This document shows, piece after piece, positions 25,637-34,266 of a stretch of DNA of 34,460 nt. The stretch comes from UBA2289 sp041677365. Lineage in GTDB: Bacteria; Bacillota_I; Bacilli_A; Izemoplasmatales; Hujiaoplasmataceae. Where the stretch lies: NCBI GenBank assembly GCA_041677365.1, contig JBAYQC010000001.1:1-34460 (forward strand), given 5' to 3'. The position numbers and the translations under genes are program-made. The notes beneath the pieces were generated by a model that had not been told where the DNA came from, did not search any database, and saw only the letters and a program-made list of their open reading frames with translations. The first letter of the stretch is position 1; each line of letters opens with the position of its first letter.

Positions 25637-26326
25637 ATGAACCGTTTAACTCTAAAGATTATTGCAATTACTACTATGTTACTAGATCACATTGCTTTGA
25701 TCTTTTTTGCTAGTGACGGTTGGTTGTATTTTGTTTTCAGAGGTTTAGGAAGAATAGCTTTTGTGTTATTTGCTTATTTGTTAGCTGAGGGTTTTCATCA
25801 TACCAAATCAATAAAAAACTATTTGTTAAGAATTGGTATAACAACTTTAATAATTGAACTTGGTTTGTTAGGATATTACTTTATCAGTAAAGAAAACATG
25901 CTGTTGAACTTTAATATTTTTTGGACACTTCTATTCGGTTTATTTGGTTTATATTTAATCGGTAGAAAAGAAGTTTACTTAAGAATTTCAGTCATTCCTT
26001 TGATTATAGTGGCTGAATTATTACAATTTTCTTATGGAGCATATGGTGTTTTGATGATTGTAATGTTTGGCTTATATCAAAATAGATTAACAAGTTTCTT
26101 CCACCTTATTTTCCTTAACTTATTGTTTATTGATTGGCCATTATTTGAGCTTTTCAATATTAGTGAAATGGCTAAATACCCGTATTTACAGTGGTTCAGT
26201 GTCTTAGCTTTTATCCCGATTTTTCTCTATAACAAACAACTTGGCAAATACCAATTAAAATGGTTTTTCTATTTGTTTTATCCTGCACATTTACTAATCC
26301 TTTTTTTCATCAGTGATTTTCTTTAA
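25637..26326 (+). CDS. TraX family membrane protein
   Basis: The 229-residue protein has about seven hydrophobic segments and starts with the TraX-like pattern: MLLDHIALIFF, then FRGLGRIAFVLFAYLLAEGF and HHTKSIKNYLLR. TraX was first described as an F-plasmid pilin acetylase, but chromosomal homologues in Bacillota are common and have no settled role; there is no conjugation gene nearby. The ribosome site is TAGGTGA. It lies between xth and nnr and appears to be part of a housekeeping operon. Confidence 0.8.
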   Translation: MNRLTLKIIAITTMLLDHIALIFFASDGWLYFVFRGLGRIAFVLFAYLLAEGFHHTKSIKNYLLRIGITTLIIELGLLGYYFISKENMLLNFNIFWTLLFGLFGLYLIGRKEVYLRISVIPLIIVAELLQFSYGAYGVLMIVMFGLYQNRLTSFFHLIFLNLLFIDWPLFELFNISEMAKYPYLQWFSVLAFIPIFLYNKQLGKYQLKWFFYLFYPAHLLILFFISDFL

Positions 26327-26345
26327 AAGGTGGTGACTTAAGAAA

Positions 26346-27761
26346 ATGAATTCTGTCTTTTCTACAAAAGAGTTTAGGAAAATTGAACTAGAGACAATAA
26401 AGCAAAAAAACCTAAGTGAAACTGATTTAATGTATCAGGCTGGATATATGCTTACCAAAGATTTTCTATCTCGACTTCAACCTAATGTCTTCGATGAAAT
26501 TGTCATTATCAGTAACTCTGGCAATAACGGTGGAGATGCTTTAGTGATGTTTAAAGAACTTAAAACAAGAGGTTACAAAGTAAAAATCTTCTTTATTGGC
26601 CAGCCTGAAAAAGCTTCTACGGCTTATAAGCATTATTATCAAGAAATATCTTTAAAGTTAGATGATAATGAACTTTTAAAGACGCCTAATTTTGATGGGG
26701 CTAAGTATATTATTGACGGTATTTTTGGCATTGGTTTAAAGCGAGATATTAAGGGAAAATATTGTGAACTGATTAAAATTATTAATGATTCTCAATCGAT
26801 AGTCTATTCAATCGATTTGCCTTCAGGGATTCATCCTGATTCTGGTAAAGCGATGAATGTAGCTGTAAAAGCTGATTACACTGGTGTTTTGGGTTATTAT
26901 AAAACTGGTAATCTTCTTAGTAAAGCCCAAGATTATCATGGAGAAATCAGGCTGCTTGATATTGGATTAATAAGCAAAGATGCAAATATTTATTTAGTAG
27001 AATTAGATGACATTGACATCAAGGAAAAGCGGAACTTTGACACTCATAAATATAACTTCGGTAATATAGCTTTTGTCGGTTCTTCAAAACTTCCTGGGGC
27101 GATTAATATGTCAGCTTTAAGCGCTCTTAGAAATGGTAGTGGTTTAGCTAGTGTATATTATGATGAGGAAATAGTGAGATTTTATCCAGATTTGTTATAT
27201 AAAAGTCTTGATAAAAATGAAGACTTTTCAAAATATGATGTTGTAGTTTTTGGGCCAGGAGTAAATGAGAAAAACTCTCTGTACCTAAACTTATTAAATA
27301 AAATAATTGAGAATAATAAAGTTGTGGTAGATGCCTTAAGTATCGAAATGATTGATCAAAGGAAGGATTTAAAAAACGTAATTATCACACCGCATCTAGG
27401 TGAACTTTCTAGGTTATTAAAAATTGATAAAAACTTAATCTTAGATGCTCCAATTTTTCATTTGAGAGCTTTAGCGAAAAAAGGTTTGACGATTATCTTA
27501 AAAGGCGCAACTAGCATTGTTCAATATCAGGATAATACATACCTTTTACAGTCAAGAAATCCCGGTTTAGCTAAAGCAGGAACTGGAGATGTGTTAGCTG
27601 GTTTGATTGGTAGTTTTTATCATAAAACCAATCAATTAGAAGCTTGTCTGAAAGCCTTTAAAATTCATGCTTTAGCTAGTTATCAAGCTAGAGAAAAATA
27701 TAGTGAAACTGGATTTTTAGCTAGTGATTTAATTGAAGAAATCGGAAAGGTAAAAAGATAA
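26346..27761 (+). CDS. nnr: Bifunctional NAD(P)H-hydrate repair enzyme
   Basis: The 471-residue protein joins an N-terminal YjeF-type epimerase domain (SGNNGGDALVM near residue 58 and SIDLPSGIHPDSG near 155) to a C-terminal ADP-dependent dehydratase domain (FGPGVN, TPHLGELSRL and AGTGDVLAGLIG). It repairs hydrated NADH and NADPH. The length is slightly short of the usual 490-510 but both active-site blocks are present. The ribosome site is AAGGTGGTGA; the stop overlaps the next ATG by one base (TAATG). Confidence 0.94.
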   Translation: MNSVFSTKEFRKIELETIKQKNLSETDLMYQAGYMLTKDFLSRLQPNVFDEIVIISNSGNNGGDALVMFKELKTRGYKVKIFFIGQPEKASTAYKHYYQEISLKLDDNELLKTPNFDGAKYIIDGIFGIGLKRDIKGKYCELIKIINDSQSIVYSIDLPSGIHPDSGKAMNVAVKADYTGVLGYYKTGNLLSKAQDYHGEIRLLDIGLISKDANIYLVELDDIDIKEKRNFDTHKYNFGNIAFVGSSKLPGAINMSALSALRNGSGLASVYYDEEIVRFYPDLLYKSLDKNEDFSKYDVVVFGPGVNEKNSLYLNLLNKIIENNKVVVDALSIEMIDQRKDLKNVIITPHLGELSRLLKIDKNLILDAPIFHLRALAKKGLTIILKGATSIVQYQDNTYLLQSRNPGLAKAGTGDVLAGLIGSFYHKTNQLEACLKAFKIHALASYQAREKYSETGFLASDLIEEIGKVKR

Positions 27762-28678
27762 TGAAATATATATACGGTCCAATACCATCAAGAAGATTAG
27801 GTCAAAGTTTAGGTATTTCCCCAATTTCAAAAAAGACTTGTAATCTAGCTTGTGTTTATTGTATGTTAGGAAATACAGATAAAATGACAAACGATTTTGT
27901 TTATGAGTATCCGGTTAATGAGATTCTTGATGAAGTAAAAATCATGCTTAAAAAAGCAGAAATTATTGATGTAATAACGATAGTTGGTGAAGGTGAGCCC
28001 ACACTATATTTAAAACTCGGTGAATTAATCACTAAGATTAAGGAGTTAACTGATATTCCAGTGGCAGTTATAACCAACGGAACTTTATTAACTGAAGACT
28101 CGGTATATCAAGCTTTGTTAAAAGCTGATATAGTTCTACCATCAATTGATGCGTATGACGAAATAAGTTTTAAACTTATTAATCGACCACATAAAGCTTT
28201 AAACTATCAAAATAGTTTAGCAGCATTAATTAAGTTTTCTCATGAATATCAAGGTCAGATTTGGTTAGAAACTATGATCATGTCAGGTTATAATGATTCT
28301 TTTGAAGCGGTTGAAGGATTTAAAAATATCTTTAAGAAAATCCGTTACGATCGTCTTTACTTAAATTCACCAGTTCGCCCCCCTGCATTATCAACTGTAA
28401 AAACTGTTGATCATGATTTAATGGATTCTTTGGCTAGAACCTTAAATGGAATTAATATTGATTTGTTAGCAGATCCAAATTTCCATTCAGAAATTGCTGA
28501 TGACTATGAAGCAATTCTTTCAATTATTAAAAGACATCCGATGAATCAATTTGAAATATCTTCGTTTTTAAAGAGTCGAAAGAATTTAATGCCTGAAGCG
28601 ATATTTACAAAACTTAATAAAAATTCTGATTTAATAAGAATTAACTATAAAAGTTATGACACCTACAGATTTAAATAG
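27761..28678 (+). CDS. Radical SAM protein (COG0731-like)
   Basis: The 305-residue protein has the radical SAM cluster ligands C27, C31 and C34 (CNLACVYC) preceded by the family opening GPIPSRRLGQSLGISP, then a GEGEPTLY block that contacts S-adenosylmethionine. The last 70 residues look like a helical winged-helix-type region. Proteins of this group are widespread and their reactions are unknown; the resemblance to TYW1-type wyosine enzymes is limited to the core. I assign no reaction. It is translationally coupled to nnr and followed after 11 bases by a gamma-carbonic-anhydrase-like gene. Confidence 0.85.
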   Translation: MKYIYGPIPSRRLGQSLGISPISKKTCNLACVYCMLGNTDKMTNDFVYEYPVNEILDEVKIMLKKAEIIDVITIVGEGEPTLYLKLGELITKIKELTDIPVAVITNGTLLTEDSVYQALLKADIVLPSIDAYDEISFKLINRPHKALNYQNSLAALIKFSHEYQGQIWLETMIMSGYNDSFEAVEGFKNIFKKIRYDRLYLNSPVRPPALSTVKTVDHDLMDSLARTLNGINIDLLADPNFHSEIADDYEAILSIIKRHPMNQFEISSFLKSRKNLMPEAIFTKLNKNSDLIRINYKSYDTYRFK

Positions 28679-28689
28679 GAGGTAAAAAA

Positions 28690-29178
28690 ATGAAATATAA
28701 AGATTATGAACCAAAAATCGATTCTACGGCTGTTAATCTAGGTGGAGACGTAATTGGTAATGTCACAATTAAAAAAGACGTAAATATCTGGTTTAACGCA
28801 ACTATCAGAGGTGATATGGCAGGAGTAACAATCGAAGAGGGATCAAATATCCAAGATAATGTTGTAGTGCATACCAATATCAATCAACCAACCTATATTG
28901 GTAAGTATGTAACTGTTGGCCATAGCGCTATAATACATGCTTGTACGGTTAATGACTATGCATTAATCGGAATGGGATCAATTATCTTAGACAAGGCTGT
29001 CATTGGTGAAAAAGCAATGGTGGCTGCTGGTACGGTTGTGCCACCAGGTAAAATTGTCCCACCGAAAACATTAGCATTGGGAAACCCAATGAGAATAATC
29101 CGAGATTTAACTGAAAAAGAAATTGAAGCTAATATCAATAACTCAAGGGAATATATTAAATTATCCAAGGAGTATTAA
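28690..29178 (+). CDS. Gamma-class carbonic anhydrase-like hexapeptide-repeat protein
   Basis: The 162-residue protein is a left-handed beta-helix of hexapeptide repeats. The three expected zinc ligands are H61, H78 and H83 (VVHTN and VGHSAIIHA), as in YrdA/PaaY-type proteins that form trimers with metal between subunits. Many such proteins have weak or no carbonic anhydrase activity, so the reaction is only a family expectation. The start has a perfect AGGAGGT site. The stop lies one base before the next gene's ATG. Confidence 0.9.
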   Translation: MKYKDYEPKIDSTAVNLGGDVIGNVTIKKDVNIWFNATIRGDMAGVTIEEGSNIQDNVVVHTNINQPTYIGKYVTVGHSAIIHACTVNDYALIGMGSIILDKAVIGEKAMVAAGTVVPPGKIVPPKTLALGNPMRIIRDLTEKEIEANINNSREYIKLSKEY

Positions 29179-29179
29179 G

Positions 29180-29764
29180 ATGGAAAAACTAGTTAAGAAA
29201 GCCAAAGATTATGTAAAACAATTGCGTGATGAAGAACCCACAGGTCATGATTTCCATCACGCCTTAAGGGTATATAATAATGCATTATATTTATCTGTAG
29301 GAAAAGACGTTGATTTATTAGTGATTTCTTTAGCGGCTTTACTTCATGACCTTGATGACCCGAAGATTTCATCTAAAGATAGTCATTTAGCGGAAGATTT
29401 TTTAAAGCAAAATCTGGAAGAAAAAAAGCAAAGAGAAGTAATGGATATCATTGAAAGCATATCTTTTACCAAACAAAAACATGGTGTTTATCCTGAAAGC
29501 TTGGAAGGAAAAATTGTTCAAGATGCAGATCGATTAGATGCTTTAGGAGCTATTGGGATTGCTAGATGTTTTGCCTATACTGGTAATAAGCAAAAACTAA
29601 TTTACAACGAAAGTATTGATGATGATTCAGCAATCGCACATTTTTATCAAAAATTACTTAATCTCGATATTTATATGAATACTACCGAAGCTAAGATAAT
29701 CGCAGAAAATAGAATTAAGTACATGAAAAACTTTTTAGAAGTCTTCTTTAATGAATGGCGTTGA
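29180..29764 (+). CDS. HD-domain phosphohydrolase
   Basis: The protein of 194 residues is an HD-superfamily hydrolase with metal ligands in HDFHHALRV (H23, H26/H27), the HD pair in ALLHDLDD (H56, D57) and a final Asp in QDADRLDALG. Such proteins are usually nucleotide or small-phosphate phosphohydrolases; the substrate cannot be told. I choose ATG 29180, which has AAGGAG 7 bases upstream; the frame is open back to 29123 but that lies within the preceding gene. It ends just before a terminator. Confidence 0.88.
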   Translation: MEKLVKKAKDYVKQLRDEEPTGHDFHHALRVYNNALYLSVGKDVDLLVISLAALLHDLDDPKISSKDSHLAEDFLKQNLEEKKQREVMDIIESISFTKQKHGVYPESLEGKIVQDADRLDALGAIGIARCFAYTGNKQKLIYNESIDDDSAIAHFYQKLLNLDIYMNTTEAKIIAENRIKYMKNFLEVFFNEWR

Positions 29765-29791
29765 ACCTAGCTTTTTTACTAGAGCTAGGTT
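29764..29791 (+). terminator. Rho-independent terminator after the HD hydrolase
   Basis: AACCTAGCT (29764-29772) pairs with AGCTAGGTT (29783-29791), followed by a T tract. The loop is 10 bases, TTTTTACTAG. It closes the xth-HD gene group. Confidence 0.8.
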
Positions 29792-29853
29792 TTTTAATTA
29801 TTAAAGTATAAATCTCTTTGAACTGTAAATGTCTGGATTTATAAAATAATTTT

Positions 29854-29884
29854 TTGTACAATAAATAATAATAAGTGATATAAT
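29854..29884 (+). promoter_or_regulatory. Promoter of the LtaS-like gene
   Basis: TTGTAC (29854-29859), 19-base spacer, TATAAT (29879-29884) with TGA just before it. The gene starts 15 bases after the -10 box, so the 5' leader is very short and the GGTGATAAC ribosome site is at its very beginning. Confidence 0.6.
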
Positions 29885-29899
29885 ATCAATGGTGATAAC

Positions 29900-31789
29900 A
29901 TGATAAAGATTTTAAGAGAAAAAGGTACAATATTAGGAATATTTTTAGTTTATTATTACCTTATCCAAATAATTACTTTTGAATGGATTAATTTTCAATT
30001 TCTTCCTTCAAGTTTTTTTGTTGACTTTTTTATTGCATTGATGATTGGATCAGTTGTCTTTTTATTTAAGTCTAATAAACTAGCTATAGCTTATGTTACT
30101 GTGATAATTTCTATGGTTATTGCACTTTTTATGGTCAATGCTACCCTTTACAGTGTTTATCGTGATATTTTTACATTACAGCAGTTTACACTTTTGCAGG
30201 AAGCAGGAGCGGTTTTCAGGTTTGAATTTGTATCAATAAACTCTTTGATAGTTACGGTATTGATAGCTATTTCTTATTTTTTAGTTATCTATGTCGCTTG
30301 GAAAAAAATCTTAAGAACTAATAGTAGTAATTTTTATTATCCTAAAGCAGCAATTATCTTTATAAGTCTAAACTTGTTGTTGGTGAGTTTTTTTTTCAGC
30401 GACATCGAAACTTTTGATTTATATCGAGATGATAATGCAGTAACAGCTTTTAAGCGGACATCATTAAAGAAGTACGGACTATTTGGTTATTACTTTAAGG
30501 AATCAGAATTTCTAATCGGTGGTAGTCAAATTGACCCGGATATTGATATTGACGATGACTCGATAATTCCAGTTGAAAATCCTGGGTTAACCGATTATCA
30601 CGGCTTCTTAGCTGGTGCTAATGTAATTACGATTCTTGTGGAAACCCTTCAACCATTTGCGGTTAATGAGGTCTTAACCCCTAATTTATATAAGCTGAAT
30701 CAAGAAGGTTTGTATTTTCCAAATAACTACAGTGAAAATAAAACTAATGTTTCCGAAATGATTGCGATTACCGGTAATTATCCAACATTTTATTTTTTAC
30801 CGAAAACCTATGATTATGATTTTTCCCAATCTTTACCTAGCGTTCTAAGAGAGGATAATTATCATACGGGGTATTTTCATGATAATGTTGGTAGTTTTTA
30901 TAATCGCGAAAAATTCTTTGAAGATTTAGGCTTTGATGACTTATACTTTCATGAAGATCTTTTCCCTGATAAAGAAATGTGGCATTGGGGAGGGAATTAT
31001 AATTTAGATAGTTTAACCGTAGAAAGTGTCATCGATAAAATCGAAACTGAAGGTAATTTCTATTACTATTGGTCAACGATGATTACTCATGGACCATATA
31101 ACAATAGTTCTGAGAATATTAACTTGTTTACTGAACTAGGATATTTTGATCAAATCGATACAGCTGAAAATGATGGTCTTTGGGAAAATCCTCTTTCTGA
31201 AGTAGAAGAAGACGCTTTGAAAATCAGATATTATCAAGCAGCTGTAATGGATTTTGATAAAGCTTTAGGGAAATTATTAGACTTCTTAGAAGAAAATAAC
31301 ATCTTAGATGATACTATTTTAGTTTTATTTGGTGATCATAATGTCTACTATCATGATTTGAGCAAAAAGATGTATGAAGAAAGTGGTTCAGAATATTATA
31401 ATTTTGAGATGTATAAGACATATCTAAATATCTATAATCCACTTTTAACCAATAAGTTTCTCGAAACAAATTCTACAAATGTAATTGAGAAGTTTGTTTC
31501 TTTATATAATATAGTTCCAACGGTTTTTGAGTTGTTAGGTTATGAGTATAATCAAAACTTTATGATGGCAGAACCTGTTTTTACAGATGCATTAGAAATT
31601 TTTTACTCACAGAAATTAACTGGTTATTTTAACGATAAGTTTTATAGTGATGATGGATTTGATGTGATTTACCAAAGTGCAGATGCTTCTGGAAGTGACT
31701 TAAATCTCTTCTTAGATAAGACTTTCATCTTGAATAATCGAATAGAAATGATTAATTACTTTTATGATGAAACAAAAAAACCGATTTAA
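29900..31789 (+). CDS. Lipoteichoic acid synthase-like membrane sulfatase
   Basis: The 629-residue protein has five hydrophobic segments in the first 170 residues followed by an extracellular sulfatase domain, as in LtaS. Predicted metal and catalytic residues match: E248 (VETLQPF), the nucleophile T282 (NKTNVSEM), H397 (THGPY) and D479/H480 (GDH). The block HDNVGSFYNRE (about 327-337) matches the LtaS glycerophosphate site. LtaS polymerises glycerophosphate from phosphatidylglycerol onto a lipid anchor; the related LTA primase has the same layout, so which one this is remains open. Its presence suggests a Gram-positive-type envelope rather than a wall-less cell. It lies 28 bases ahead of an UPF0316 gene. 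Confidence 0.9.
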   Translation: MIKILREKGTILGIFLVYYYLIQIITFEWINFQFLPSSFFVDFFIALMIGSVVFLFKSNKLAIAYVTVIISMVIALFMVNATLYSVYRDIFTLQQFTLLQEAGAVFRFEFVSINSLIVTVLIAISYFLVIYVAWKKILRTNSSNFYYPKAAIIFISLNLLLVSFFFSDIETFDLYRDDNAVTAFKRTSLKKYGLFGYYFKESEFLIGGSQIDPDIDIDDDSIIPVENPGLTDYHGFLAGANVITILVETLQPFAVNEVLTPNLYKLNQEGLYFPNNYSENKTNVSEMIAITGNYPTFYFLPKTYDYDFSQSLPSVLREDNYHTGYFHDNVGSFYNREKFFEDLGFDDLYFHEDLFPDKEMWHWGGNYNLDSLTVESVIDKIETEGNFYYYWSTMITHGPYNNSSENINLFTELGYFDQIDTAENDGLWENPLSEVEEDALKIRYYQAAVMDFDKALGKLLDFLEENNILDDTILVLFGDHNVYYHDLSKKMYEESGSEYYNFEMYKTYLNIYNPLLTNKFLETNSTNVIEKFVSLYNIVPTVFELLGYEYNQNFMMAEPVFTDALEIFYSQKLTGYFNDKFYSDDGFDVIYQSADASGSDLNLFLDKTFILNNRIEMINYFYDETKKPI

Positions 31790-31817
31790 TTAGTAAAAAT
31801 ATGTTGAGGTGATAAAT

Positions 31818-32381
31818 ATGTGGGAAACTATTTGGGAATTTATTAGTTCCGTTCCGGTCTGGGAAGCTTTGGTGATTTTAGTTGCGAAAGTTGTTGAAGT
31901 ATCTATTGGTACATTAAGAATAATTTTTATTGGTAAGGGTTTGAGAAAACCTGGTACTTTACTTGCACTTGTTGAGATATTGCTTTGGGTTTTCATTGCT
32001 TCTAGAGTTATTACTGGTTTAGCTGAGACACCATTAAAAGGAGTCTACTACAGCATCGGTTTTGCTTTAGGTGTATATCTGGGGTCAATTTTAGAAAGTC
32101 ATCTAGCTGTGGGTAAAATCTTTATTCAAGCGATAATCATGAAAGATGAAGCTAATACTGTTATTAACGCTTTGAGAGAAGCCGGACATGGGGTTACAAG
32201 TATTGATGCACACGGTAAATATAAAGACCGTGAAGTGTTACTATTGTTTGCTAATCGTAAGAATAAGGAAGACATTGTAAAAATAATTTCTGAAAACGAT
32301 GATGATGCTTTAGTTGTCGCTAATGAGGTTTCTTATCTGCGAGGTGGATTTGTTAGTCCATGGCGTAAATTAGCTAAATAA
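31818..32381 (+). CDS. UPF0316/DUF2179-type membrane protein
   Basis: The protein of 187 residues has three hydrophobic segments (about residues 10-28, 45-65 and 75-95) followed by a soluble C-terminal domain of the DUF2179 type. The conserved pattern includes VEVSIGTLRIIFIGKG and HGVTSIDAHGKYKDREVLLLF. The C-terminal domain is found in other Bacillota membrane proteins; its ligand is not known to me. I choose ATG 31818 because it has GAGGTGAT 4-11 bases upstream. It probably shares the transcript with the LtaS-like gene. No terminator hairpin is evident after it. Confidence 0.88.
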   Translation: MWETIWEFISSVPVWEALVILVAKVVEVSIGTLRIIFIGKGLRKPGTLLALVEILLWVFIASRVITGLAETPLKGVYYSIGFALGVYLGSILESHLAVGKIFIQAIIMKDEANTVINALREAGHGVTSIDAHGKYKDREVLLLFANRKNKEDIVKIISENDDDALVVANEVSYLRGGFVSPWRKLAK

Positions 32382-32421
32382 ATCACAGTTTTTTCAAACA
32401 AAAAATTCTTAAAAAAAATAG

Positions 32422-32450
32422 TTGAAATTTATCTTGAAATCATTTAAAAT
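32422..32450 (+). promoter_or_regulatory. Promoter of the tRNA-Gly gene
   Basis: TTGAAA (32422-32427), 17-base spacer, TAAAAT (32445-32450), placed 15 bases upstream of the mature tRNA 5' end. A second TTGAAA at 32434 is not at a good distance to a -10 box. Confidence 0.65.
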
Positions 32451-32465
32451 AGATAATGCAACTAA

Positions 32466-32539
32466 GCAGGTGTAGTTTAATGGTAAAACCGGTGCTTGCC
32501 ATGCATCTAATGGGGGTTCGATTCCCCTCGCTTGCTCCA
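32466..32539 (+). tRNA. tRNA-Gly (anticodon GCC)
   Basis: A 74-base cloverleaf with encoded CCA. The acceptor stem is GCAGGTG with CGCTTGC (two G-U pairs), discriminator T; D arm AGTTTAATGGTAAAAC; anticodon stem GGTGC/GCATC with loop TTGCCAT, giving anticodon GCC; T arm GGGGG-TTCGATT-CCCCT. The gene stands alone with its own promoter and terminator and is the left border of an accessory-looking segment. Confidence 0.96.
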
Positions 32540-32552
32540 TACACTAAAAGTC

Positions 32553-32579
32553 GACATTTTGTATCTAATACAAGATGTC
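32553..32579 (+). terminator. Terminator after tRNA-Gly
   Basis: GACATTTTGTA (32553-32563) pairs with TACAAGATGTC (32569-32579; one G-U pair), loop TCTAA, then a T-rich tract up to 32590. A GTCGAC motif overlaps the left arm. Confidence 0.75.
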
Positions 32580-32637
32580 TTTTTATTTTTATTGCTTCAC
32601 TGAGATGTTTCACAAGTATCTAGATGATCAGAAAAAA

Positions 32638-32688
32638 GTCGACAATGTCGATTAAAATATTCTAAATGTCGACATAATAAGATATAAT
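32638..32688 (+). promoter_or_regulatory. Promoter with repeated GTCGAC operators ahead of the AbiEi-like gene
   Basis: GTCGA motifs begin at 32638, 32647 and 32668; the last two are 21 bases apart. The rightmost, ATGTCGACAT (32666-32675), is a perfect 10-bp palindrome and lies exactly between a weak TTCTAA (32660-32665) and TATAAT (32683-32688), spacing 17. AbiEi-type antitoxins are known to repress their own promoter through repeats, so autoregulation is likely (inference). Confidence 0.65.
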
Positions 32689-32709
32689 ATAGACAAAGGC
32701 GGTGACATA

Positions 32710-33363
32710 ATGAATTACACAAAAACATTAAGAAAGTTTTGTATACAAAATCAAGGACGAATATTTGATGTTCAATATGAACAAAATCATCGGTTTTCTT
32801 TGATACCATATAAAACACTGCTTAAGATACTGAATAGATTAGAAGATGAGCAAATCCTTTCAAGTATTGCAAAAGGGGTATATATTGTCAAATCTGATCA
32901 AGATATTGACATTGATAAAGCAATCAAAGAATATTATGTGGATCATTTTAGCGGTATGATGGTTGGCAAAGCGATGTATAACTACTACGATATCGGAGAT
33001 CAAGATGATGATACTATTCAGATTTATACGAACAAAATAGTATCTAACAACAAATCAATTGATAAGTACCACCTCATCAAGTTTAATACATTATTCTATG
33101 ATGAAGTAGTAAGTCTAATTACTGCCTTGGAGTTAATAGAAAAAGTAAGTTCTATAAAAGATATCGATTATATTCGTTATCATGAAGAAAAAGAATCTGG
33201 GATAAAATCATATTCCGATGAGATTTTCAAAGAGATTATAACGCACCATCCCTATAAATACTCAACAGTAGCTACTCTTGATGAATTATTAAATAGATAT
33301 TCAATTAAGAATGATCTCATAAACATCTACAAAGAGAATTATAAAAATGTTCTTCAGAAATAA
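32710..33363 (+). CDS. AbiEi/DUF6088-like winged-helix protein (type IV antitoxin-like)
   Basis: The 217-residue protein has an N-terminal winged-helix region in which residues about 35-58 follow the AbiEi pattern (LLKILNRLEDEQILSSIAKGVY). A DUF6088-like block follows with SGMMVGKAMYNYYDI, an IQIYTNKI strand and a LELIEKV helix. AbiEi proteins are antitoxins and autorepressors of type IV toxin-antitoxin abortive infection systems; the toxin AbiEii is a nucleotidyltransferase. No such gene follows; the next gene is unrelated by eye. Ribosome site AAGGCGGTGA. It overlaps the next gene by 17 bases, so the two form a coupled pair. The family call is by pattern only. Confidence 0.65.
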   Translation: MNYTKTLRKFCIQNQGRIFDVQYEQNHRFSLIPYKTLLKILNRLEDEQILSSIAKGVYIVKSDQDIDIDKAIKEYYVDHFSGMMVGKAMYNYYDIGDQDDDTIQIYTNKIVSNNKSIDKYHLIKFNTLFYDEVVSLITALELIEKVSSIKDIDYIRYHEEKESGIKSYSDEIFKEIITHHPYKYSTVATLDELLNRYSIKNDLINIYKENYKNVLQK

Positions 33364-33895
33364 TGAAACAGATTTTTGGAAATGGTGTAGACATTATTTA
33401 AAACGAGCAAAGTATGTTATCAAATTTTATGATAATATAGAAAATACTCATTATCGTATTAAAAACATAAAACAATACAAAGATGCCAAAGAAATCATTG
33501 AACAATATGAAGTTTTAAAATATACGCTAACTGAAGAACAAAACCAGTTACTAGAAAAATCATTGATTAATAATGAAAGTTTTAAATACGATAAAAGAAC
33601 ATTTAATAACATTGATGAAATCATGAGAAATTGGAGTCAAATCTGTTTTCCAAAACATAAATTGAAACTCAAATCAATCTCTAAAATAGAAGTTGGTAAA
33701 GCAATAAAAAATCAAAGACTATATCATGACATGTCATTAAAGTTTGTTGCAGATTTACTTAATATTAGTCAAGCAACTCTTAAAAGTTATGAGACTGGAA
33801 CTAGATTAGCAAGACTAGATGTGATATATGGATTATCTCAGATTTATAATACTACAATTGATAAGTTGATTTATTACAACATTAAAATAACTTAA
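33347..33895 (+). CDS. Unknown protein with C-terminal XRE-type helix-turn-helix
   Basis: The 182-residue protein has two parts. Residues 1 to about 108 form a charged, helix-rich region with many Lys, Tyr and Trp residues and no motif I recognise. Residues about 112-178 form an XRE/Cro-type helix-turn-helix (VGKAIKNQRLYHDMSLKF, then LNISQATLKSYETGTR and LSQIYNTTIDKLI). The order is unusual, since XRE domains are commonly N-terminal. The start overlaps the upstream AbiEi-like gene, which suggests that it is its partner. It could be an effector fused to a regulator or a second repressor; I assign no activity. Confidence 0.6.
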   Translation: MFFRNNETDFWKWCRHYLKRAKYVIKFYDNIENTHYRIKNIKQYKDAKEIIEQYEVLKYTLTEEQNQLLEKSLINNESFKYDKRTFNNIDEIMRNWSQICFPKHKLKLKSISKIEVGKAIKNQRLYHDMSLKFVADLLNISQATLKSYETGTRLARLDVIYGLSQIYNTTIDKLIYYNIKIT

Positions 33896-33941
33896 TTCAT
33901 TTTTTACCTTTTTCTGCCTTCATTTATTGTATAGAATATTA

Positions 33942-33947
33942 TATAAT
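33942..33947 (+). promoter_or_regulatory. -10 box for the small membrane protein gene
   Basis: TATAAT with only a weak TTCATT (33919-33924) at a 17-base spacing. It lies 33 bases upstream of the ATG at 33981, which has AAGGAGAT as ribosome site. It suggests a transcript separate from the upstream pair. Confidence 0.45.
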
Positions 33948-33980
33948 AGATGGTAAGATACTCGATAAGGAGATGATGAA

Positions 33981-34262
33981 ATGAATGACATCAAAGAATC
34001 TGTAGACATTATTCCCGAAGATCTAGAAAATGAGTATTTGACTGAAAAAGAAGAATTACAGTTGAAAAAACTTATAAAATCTTTGTTTTTTTATACTATT
34101 TTGGTAGTCTTAACATCATTAACTTCTATAATACTAAAATTTCTTGAAGTAGAGAGAAGTGTAACATTGATATCTGGTACTATAGCAATAGTGATTATTG
34201 TTTTTATAGTTATACGAGTAACAATGATTTATAAAGAAGTTGGAAATCTAGGGAGAAAGTAA
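33981..34262 (+). CDS. Small two-helix membrane protein of unknown function
   Basis: The 93-residue protein starts with a very acidic, soluble stretch (residues 1-30, including EDLENEYLTEKEE) and has two hydrophobic segments, about 36-54 and 60-80, with a basic tail (GNLGRK). I recognise no family. It has its own ribosome site and probable -10 box. It lies in the accessory segment downstream of tRNA-Gly, next to the AbiEi-like pair, so it might be a membrane effector or simply cargo. Nothing in sequence distinguishes these. Confidence 0.6.
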   Translation: MNDIKESVDIIPEDLENEYLTEKEELQLKKLIKSLFFYTILVVLTSLTSIILKFLEVERSVTLISGTIAIVIIVFIVIRVTMIYKEVGNLGRK

Positions 34263-34266
34263 TCTC

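Noticed and set aside
32512..32539. att site made by duplication of the tRNA-Gly 3' end
   Set aside because: I found no second copy of the tRNA 3' sequence downstream inside the window; it could only lie outside.
32597..32818. Minus-strand frame of 73 codons over the AbiEi-like promoter
   Set aside because: It covers operators and the start of the AbiEi-like gene and is rich in Cys, Leu and His without a recognisable pattern.
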